Source: Priapulus caudatus (taxonomy: Eukaryota > Priapulida > Priapulimorpha > Priapulimorphida > Priapulidae). From it: a stretch of 28,033 nucleotides of DNA. The stretch lies in contig NW_014577512.1 in assembly GCF_000485595.1 (NCBI RefSeq), forward strand, positions 203,805 through 231,837. The letters are read 5' to 3'. The translations under genes were made by a program, and so were the position numbers. Under the pieces are notes generated by a model. It did not search any database. It was not told the DNA's origin and saw only the letters and a list, made by a program, of their open reading frames with translations. Shown one piece after another: positions 1 to 9,000 of the stretch (position 1 is its first letter; every line of letters begins with the position of its first letter).

Positions 1-412
1 GTCGATGGTTGCTCAATTAAAACTGACTTCTTCTTACTCACTCATTTGTGTCATTTTTTGTGGTGAGCTACAGTGTCATTGACACTTTCATTTTTCTTGT
101 TCTTCTTCTACTTTCTTCTTCTTCTTTTTCTTCTTCTTCCTTCTTCTTCTTTCTCCTCCTCTTTCTCTGCACTGCTATTCTTCTTCCTCCTCCTCTTCTT
201 CATACATATTGATGAGCATTGTGAAAATAATAATAATAATCAAAATCTTGTGATTAAATATAAGTATATGTAATGCAATAGTGAAAGTTGAAAAACTATA
301 GTTGTGTACATTACGTTATATGTGAATGCCTTTATACCATCAGGATGTAGAACTGTAAGACACTGCAAACGTTGTGATAGGTACCAAAATGAAATTATTC
401 CCTTATTTTCAG
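1..412 (+). other. UGGT: UGGT intron, 3' part, with pyrimidine-rich microsatellite
   Basis: No coding match is visible. Positions 95-202 are an imperfect TTC/TCC tract, so the short open frame there is low complexity. The intron ends at the TTTTCAG acceptor of the exon at 413. Confidence 0.75.
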
Positions 413-634
413 GTGTTTCTGTTGGACCCATCTGAGGCAAGAAGTAAAGACTTGATGTTGCTTGCTGAGACATTCTATGTTCACAAGGCTCCTACAAGGA
501 TAGGTCTGGTGCTTGTAGTGAACACAGATCCTACAGTGAAAGGCCGAAATAATGCCGGAGTTGCCGCTCTGGAGGCTTTTAATTGGATCAGTAAAAACAA
601 GAATGTACATGAAGGCCTTACCTTCCTCAATGAG
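413..634 (+). CDS. UGGT: UGGT exon 1 of window (thioredoxin-like domain part)
   Basis: Phase 0 to phase 0, 74 codons. The acceptor is TTTTCAG at 406-412 and the donor is GAG|GTTTGT. It encodes [14 protein letters not shown], then [14 protein letters not shown] and [13 protein letters not shown]. This matches the part of UGGT where a VDP-type strand precedes the PLRIGFVF-like strand of an internal thioredoxin-like domain. The reading frame is open upstream as far as 374, but the splice acceptor and the family alignment place the exon start at 413. Confidence 0.93.
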
Positions 635-3600
635 GTTTGTACACCCTGTTTTCAACAGCCTGTCATGTTAATAGTTATTAATATTTATTATATATTTTTC
701 CATAATATATGTTCCTTCAATGATGTTTGCGTCATGCTCTCTTTAAAGGGATACTTTCCCCTACAATTTTATTCCCCTATAGTATACTATGGTAGTAAGT
801 GCATAAATAACAGCATATACCTACACATTTCTATAATCATGCATGGGATAATGCATGATCAAATGGGAATTTGTCATAAAACAACGTTTCATTTCGAAAT
901 CTTCATTTTTAATTAGCTCACCTTGACATCGTCAAGATGAGCTATTGTCATGGGGTGTCGTTCGTCGTACGTCCGTCTGTCAACATTTGGCTACGGTCAA
1001 CGATAACTCAAGAACCGTTTGACTCATATGTTTCAAATTGCATATAGTTGTTACTCCTATGGGAGAGGTTTGAACACCCTTTTTTGGAGCACGCCAGTTG
1101 ACCTACTACATTCAAGCCACGTCCACTTTTTGGCAAAAATGGAAATGGCCACAAGTCAGTTCAGGTTCAATGGGTTTTGCTCATTTCTGGTATGTGAATG
1201 AATGAGGACTGGCCCCAAAACATATCACACAGGTTTTTATTTTTTTTTTAATTATGCAAATTAGGTCGATTTTGGCAATTTCACTATGCATTTCAGTGTC
1301 TGCCTACGGTCAACGATAACTCAAGAACCGTTTGACCCACATGTTTCAAATTGAATACAGTTGTTACTCCTATGGGAGAGATTTGAACTTCCTGTTTTGG
1401 AGCATGCCATGCAGTCGACCTACTTTCGAGCCATGCCCACTTTTTGGCAAAAATGAAAATGGCCATCCAAATTCATTCGATTTTGTTAAATTTTGGTATG
1501 TGAATGTGTAAGGCTAGCCCCAAAACAGTTGTTACTCCTATGGGAGAGATGACAACGTCCTATTACGTTTGTTTTGTCTAACTAGTCAACAACTCTACAA
1601 TCATACCTATATGTCGTCGATATGTGTCATTCGTCGATATTATAACTGAAACTAAGTGTCGTTTATAAGATATTGCAATCCTTCTGCTCTTAAATTAATG
1701 AATAAGAAACACCCTCGGTCTGCATGTAGCCTGCAGCCGAAACGTTGGTTTGCGCAACTTTTTAAGTGAATGTGCTCCCAGTGGCGCCACCATCGTTGTA
1801 ATTAAGCAATTAACGGTATAGCTGTCAGTTTTAAAACGTTTTTTCTTAATATTTTTAATGAATATTGAACCATAAAACATTTTATGTAGCATAATTTTAA
1901 CCAATTTTAACTGCAAATATCCAAAGAACCTAGAGCAATGTATCCCTTTAAATATTAAAGCATATAAATATTTAATATATATTAAATGATTATGTATATA
2001 TGTACAATTACAAACAAAGTAGTAAAACTAACATACAGTTTTTTTGTGGTAAATTTCGTCAATTCTCTGTTAACGTTGAAATAGAATCAATAAATATTGT
2101 TGTACCTTTTTACAGCTTCATGCGAGCACTGATGCTGGTAGTAACATTGAAGTAAAGGATATCGTCAAGTTACTCCTTACCAAGTATAACCTGGAGGATA
2201 TGGATCCTATCTTTGGTGATGATTCGGAATATGATTACAATAGAGAGGTTAGCAAATATTTCAAATACAATATCGGTGTGCACTAATAAAAAATACAGTA
2301 CTCCATATTTGTAGTATGTTAAAGGTTTATAAACATTTTAAGCATACAAATGGATATGATTTTTTGTAAAACACTAATTTAATTATAGTATGAAATCCAA
2401 GTATCGATGGTAAAAGTGAGCATAATCTATGAAGAATAGGCAGGTGGATGTATTTTTTGGGATGACAGTTTGGTATGAAGTTTCTGGAAGGCACCGGACT
2501 GGCACACACACCACAGGCACTCATGAATGGTCTTGTCATCGATGAAAACTCTATGGATAAAGACTCGTTCGAAGATGCAATGCTAGCAAAGATGATGGCA
2601 GCAACACCAGAGATTCAAAGGGCCATTTATATGGCAAGTATAAGTAGTTTTTAATCCGCCACAGGTCACCGTATAAGTTCAAATGTCACAGCAAAATATC
2701 GTGTTTGGCAACACATATATGTTATACTGATGTAAACAATGTTATACTATTTGTCTTTTATTGGGCTGCCACACTTAGAGAAAGTATTCTGTAGGTACTG
2801 TTGCAAATGTCTGTTTAGTAGAAAAATAATATATATTTCTTACCTAAATTGTATGAAATGTAAACAAATTTTTTTTATATTCACCGCTCATGTTATGTAT
2901 ATCAAGTTTCTATGTGGTCATATTAAACTAACTAATTGTTTGATAATATTGATTTTCATAGTGGATAGTTAACTAGCAGCTGTAACGGTAAGTCTGTGAT
3001 CTATATTGATTATATAATTATCTAGGACAGTGCATGTATTTGCATTTCTTATAACACTTTGGGTCTAAAGTTTACATTCTTATTTTGACTTATCATTGTT
3101 GACGTCATTCTGCCACCAGGGGGAACTTGTGGACAGTGACAATGTGGTGGAGTTTCTCATGACTCGTGATCATGTATTACCGAGAATCAACAAATATATT
3201 CTGAAAACAGAAGGAAAATACCTTGACTTCAGTGGTTCCGCAGGTGAGCTGTCATTCCGCATAAATAGTTGATGCAAGATTCCAGATTCGTTATTATATT
3301 TAATTTTACCTCAAGCGTGCTGATGGCTTACCTAATTTATGTGCCAATCATGCAGTGAGTATTGCCATAAAGAAGTTGGAAATGTTTTATTTGCAGATGA
3401 GGCAGCGAGGACTGATGCAATAGCATTCTCTAGCTTATCTACAAGGGATATGACAGTCACAATGTCTGAGATACAGAACTACATGACTAGGAAGGGAGAC
3501 CCATTTCTCCGCTCTGTTACTATCTGGGTGGTTGGTGATTTAGAAAGAGCCAAGGGCAGAGAACTGCTTGCAGCTGCAATCAAACATATGGTACATTGTC

Positions 3601-5963
3601 TAGGAAATAATTGTCAAAATTTCACGTTTCAGTGCGTATAGATAGCTGATGGTTACAATTTAAGTATGACAATATGGTAATTTAAACAAGCATATTTGTA
3701 GCTTGCAAGGATTTTTGTGTGCAACTGCTTTATTTGTAAGCTAATTTGAATAGATTAGGTTATCTAGATATTACATTAATTTCCTGATATAATCTCTGGC
3801 ACTGCTTTTATTAAAATTGCATTCATGACGATAATGACGATTCTCAAAACGCTAGCTAGCATCTGCTTCGACACATGTTGCGAAGCTCACCTAAACGAAT
3901 GTCACTATGTGATTAACACACGTTCTCCTCTCTCAGAGGACATCAAATGACATCAGGTTGGGTGTGGTGCACAATCCCAAGAAGAAGGGTAAAGCACCGA
4001 GCATGCTCGTGCGATCAATTGAGGCAGCTCTGGCCACACTTAGTCATCAACACTGTAAGCTGTTTATCAACAAACTCTTAAAGGAAGAGAATGCTGCACA
4101 GGTCATCACTGGAAAGATGGCACCATCAGAGTTGGAAGTAGGGGTAAGTGCCAAAGCCTTCTAATCAATTTTCACCCAGCACACATGGATCATTTCTATT
4201 ATTTTGTGTCGATTCATTTGCTATCAACATGAATGGATTGTTGTTTACCTACGGATTGTTAACATGAGAGATACATTCTAGTTGAATATACACATGGTAG
4301 TGGAAGGGAGGTGCATTCGGTAGAGGCAGCCCAGGACTCCACTATCAAGTGTCGATTGCTAATTATATGCATTCCCACTAAAGATTGCTAAATGTTTCAC
4401 TAATGATGACATGTTGAGGTTTCTGTTTTGACATGAACCGCTGCATTTGCATGTCAGTACATTTTATTCGCGTTTTTAAGATATACATTTAATTTTATGC
4501 TCTACAACTTTTGTTTAAGGGCATGGACACGGCCATGTTCCAAAGCTATCTAGAAAGCATGAGCGATGATTTCATAAACATCCACCAGACGTTCAGTACG
4601 CAGGTGCTTGGTTTCACACCTGGTGACATCGGTGTGATTGTGAACGGCAAGGTTGTTGGACCGCTGAGCGTCGGTGAGAAATTCTTAGAGGGCGACTTTG
4701 CGCTGCTAGAAACGCACACGTATAAAGCATCTGCTTCGAAGATAAGAAGTAAGGTGAGTTTTGAATGCATGGCCAGGACACGCACTCATGTTTGTATGGT
4801 GAAAGGTGGACGAGGAGGCATCGGTTGCTTACATCAGCTTGATTCCACTCTCGAATACGTTGCGGCATTATTTCTGAAATCTACAATTTTAGCCGAACTG
4901 TAAAAGTAACATTCAATACAATTATATGCTGCTAGGAAATAATATTTGACCTATATCATGTGCTGCTGTCTATAACAGTATGTTTGTACAGTCAAATCTG
5001 TGTTAGAGGACACCACTCAAGAACAAGATTCCTGTCCTTTCTTGAAAGAACACTTATAGGGTTTTCGTGGAACGACCATTATATACAGATTTGTGTAAAT
5101 ACAGCAATTCACCACACTGTCACCATGAACATATCTTTACTTTGGACTAGGACATATATTCTATAACTAAAACAACTATAACTATATTTACGATACAACT
5201 ATACTGCAAGATACAGATGTGTTCACGTCACTACCCACAATGCACTTCTTAAAACAGGTCAAGTACATGAAGAGTGTCGAGGAAAATGGCGACGAAATCG
5301 GCAGCGACCTCATCATGAAGATCAGCGCCATCTGCCTGCAGAAGGAGCAGACGCGCACGCGGCAGACGGTGCGGCACACGGGGTCCGAACATAGCACGCT
5401 GGAGATCGCCGCCGCTGACGCGGGGGCGCCGGCGTTTGACGTCGTCGCGATCGTGGATCCGGCATCGCGCGCCGCGCAGCCGCTCTCGCACCTGCTCCTC
5501 GTGCTGCAGTCGGCGCTCAACGCCAACGTCCACGTGCTCATGAACTGCCGCGCGATGCTCTCCGAGATGCCCGTGCGCAGCTTCTTCCGCTACGTGCTCG
5601 ACGCCGAGCCAGGGTTCACGGCGAGCGGTGAGCGCGCACGCGGGCCGCTCGCGCGATTCACCGAGCTGCCGCACAATGTGCTGCTGACGCTCAACATGAA
5701 GGTGCCGGAGAGCTGGCTCGTCGCGTCGGTGCGCGCGAGGCACGACCTCGACAACATACGACTCGAGGACACGGAGGCGGGCGTCACGGGCGAGTACGAG
5801 CTCGAGTACTTGCTGCTAGAAGGTGAGCGTTAGTATGTGTGTGTTACACGCACGCACACAGAGCTGGCATTGTCGGCGAGTACGAGCTAGAGTGCTTGCT
5901 GCTGGAAGGTGAGCGTTAGTATGAGAGTCTCAAGACAGAGCAAGAGACAGAGGGAGAGATAGC

Positions 5964-6028
<65 letters not shown>

Positions 6029-9000
6029 CGAGAGAGGGAGAGATAGCAAGAGAGAGAGAGAGAGAGCTAGTGAGCGAAGGAGGGAGCGAGGTAACAAGAG
6101 AAAGGGAGTGGGAGAGAGCGTATGTGTGTGTGATAAAGAGAAAGAGAATAAGAGAAAGAAATATGGATGGATGGAATGGGTGAATGGGTAGATAGATGAG
6201 ATGTCAATTTATATGTATATAATGTGTGGAACTGCATCTGAAAGATTTGGTTGTGAAATTAATTCCCGAATATAAATTTTCTGTGAAAGGTCACTGTTAC
6301 GACAAGACAACAAGCCAACCTCCCAGAGGGCTGCAGTTCACACTAGGCACCAAGGCAAACCCTGTTTTGTTTGACACCATCGTCATGGCAAACCTCGGGT
6401 ACTTCCAGCTCAAAGCAAAGCCAGGGGCATGGATGCTACGGTTGAGAGATGGCAGGTCGTCTGACATATACACTATATCAGAGTAAGTCTGAGAAGAGGT
6501 TTATGCCTGTTGAGTAGATGACTAGCAACATATTATTTATATTATATATATATATATATACATACATACATCATGTACATACATATCTTCAAAGAATGAC
6601 CTGTCGGGATCTGTTTGTAGCGTAACAAATTAATTGCCAAATCCAAAACTAAAAACCACTCTTCATGCAGGCTGTCCACAAATCTGACTGCATGCTAATG
6701 CTGCAGCAATAGTACAGTGGAACCCTGATTTTACGTGCCCTAATTTAACGCGAATTCGGATATAATGCGATGAGTCGTTGGACCCCTTTTTTTGCTCTTA
6801 TATAACCACGTATATGTATATATAACCCCGATTTAGAGAGACCCTGCTTTTTTTCGATGACATTTTATGGACCCCAACTATCGCGTTATAACATGGCTAC
6901 ACTGTAAAACCAATTTCACACATCTGAACACGTAAAGACATGCAATTATAGCTAAAATTCAGTTGCCTGGTGTACATCTCTGCCATACATGATAGATGCC
7001 GCTTTGCTTATTTTAATTTAACGTTTAATTCTTGCTTTATTTTTAATTCTCAGTCATTATGGTACGGACTCCCCGCGCAATTCAAGTGATGTTATCACAC
7101 TGATGGACAGCTTCAAAAGCAAGATCATCAAGGTGAGAGTACAGAAGCAAGCCGGCAAGGAGAATGAAGATTTGCTCAAGGAAGAAGGCGATGATGATTC
7201 AGCGAGTATTTGGAGCTCTATATCAAAGTAAGTCTTTGTCCTGTGTTGTGCCCACCTGACTTTGTTGTGCATATATACATGTGTGCTAACCATATCATTT
7301 CATGATTTTAGTACAGATTACAGCATCACGTAATTTTTAACAAGTATCATCACTAATTTTACAGCTTTGTGGTATTGAATAATAAATGCATAGAATCTAC
7401 GTGGCATAGTGCAGTATGTGGATCTGTATCACGGACAGATGGTCCCGGTCTCCACTTAACACATATATATCTAACAAATATGACATGGTGCAGTTTTAAT
7501 TTAAGCATTGATTCCGGTTAGACTCAAACAATACTGAAAATGTAATCACTTTCCGTTGGTTGCAGCACCCTTAGTGGCGAGAAGAAAAAAGAGGAAGAGA
7601 AGGATCAGACGTTAAACATATTTTCTATTGCATCTGGACATCTATACGAAAGATTTCTAAGGTATAATTATATGCTCATCATCTGACAGTGCCATTTGAG
7701 CATGAATCAATATTTTTAGCACATCTGACATAGCCAGATGCAGCTTGTAGAATCGCATGAGCGTGCGTCCGTGCGTCCGTCAACAGTTGGGCACAAATCT
7801 AAACGGCTCGACGTACGGATTCGAAAGTCGGGACGTGGGGGGGGGGTAATCCGAAAACGAGTTAGGATGTCGAAGCTGGGGGTCAAAGGTCAAGAGGTGT
7901 AAAAGAAGGGAACATTCCCTCCTTAACTTAAGGTATAGGGAGGAAATGCAGAATTGCGGCACAAATCTAAACGGCTCGACCTAGCTAGGCTCGTGATAGT
8001 CGGTGTATAGCATCAATGGTAGCGAAAAGCATCACTGTGTCCGAAATGGGAGGTCACGAGTTCAAAAAAAGGTCCAATGGGGACACAGGTGCTGATTTTA
8101 GACATTTTCTGAGGACATGGTCTGACGGAGTGATTGAGGAAACCCTCAAGAGGAAGGTTAAACATGGATTTGTTTACTGTTAGAAAGAATTTGACTGCCG
8201 GGTTTGCTAGTAGAATCTATACATGCCTGGACGTATGAGGCTACAATGTCACAGTGAAATTTCAAAAGCTAAATTTGGTTGAAGAAGGTTTATGCTCCTT
8301 AAATCGTATAATTTCTATGGCATTCTGTACTGCAAGTGTGTTACATGTAACTTATGCCAGTGCATGTGGTGGTGATAGTACTGTGTAGTTTTTGCCTGTG
8401 TTAATTAGTTACAGGTGGCAGCTCTCTATTTCAGCCTGTAGGCTTGCGTAGGTAAATGGACGAGTGCTTACCTATTTTGTCTTGCAAATAGTTGTTGCTA
8501 CTACGTACGATGGGAGCTTCCATCTTTAATCTTAGACACTTAAACGTACGCGCCATCTCGTGGCAACTTTCATAACTATCCCAATGAACATTCCTTCGAG
8601 AAGGTTCCTGATACCATCCCTGTGCCTTCCACTGTTTCGGCGCGTATGTGAACACATTTGGGACTAACAGGGTTTACTAGAATCCCACCACTCCACCACA
8701 GAGTCACCGCAGTAGACGTGAGATGAGCGCTGTTGCTCCGCGGCACTTGTTATTGAAGTTCATTGATATATTTTGTGTTGTGTTTAGAGACAGTAAATGT
8801 TATGCTTAGAATTTACCTTTTTTTGCAGGTTGATGGTACTTAGTGTCATGAAGCATACCAACAGTAATGTGAAATTCTGGTTCCTAAAAAATTACCTGTC
8901 TCCCCAGTTTAAGGTATATGTACTAGAAGGCTGATATTCCTGAATATCCGTTTGCACTGAACTTATTGTTTTAATATTACATTAAAAGTGACAGTTTTTC

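Larger units (their letters stand above)
5823..6289 (+). other. UGGT: UGGT intron with duplicated exon tail and GA microsatellite
   Basis: The intron begins GTGAGC. It contains a decayed copy of the preceding exon's 3' end with its donor (about 5857-5920), then a long imperfect GA purine tract (about 5937-6118). Confidence 0.85.

Noticed and set aside
73-273. 66-residue open frame rich in F, L and S
   Set aside because: It is the translation of a TTC/TCC microsatellite inside an intron.
3112-3126. CCACCAGGGGG, similar to a CTCF core
   Set aside because: It coincides with a splice acceptor and exon start that explain it, and the match is partial.
5249-5743. 164-codon open frame on the minus strand
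   Set aside because: It is antisense to the GC-rich UGGT exon. GC-rich coding DNA leaves antisense frames open, and the sense strand has clear family conservation.
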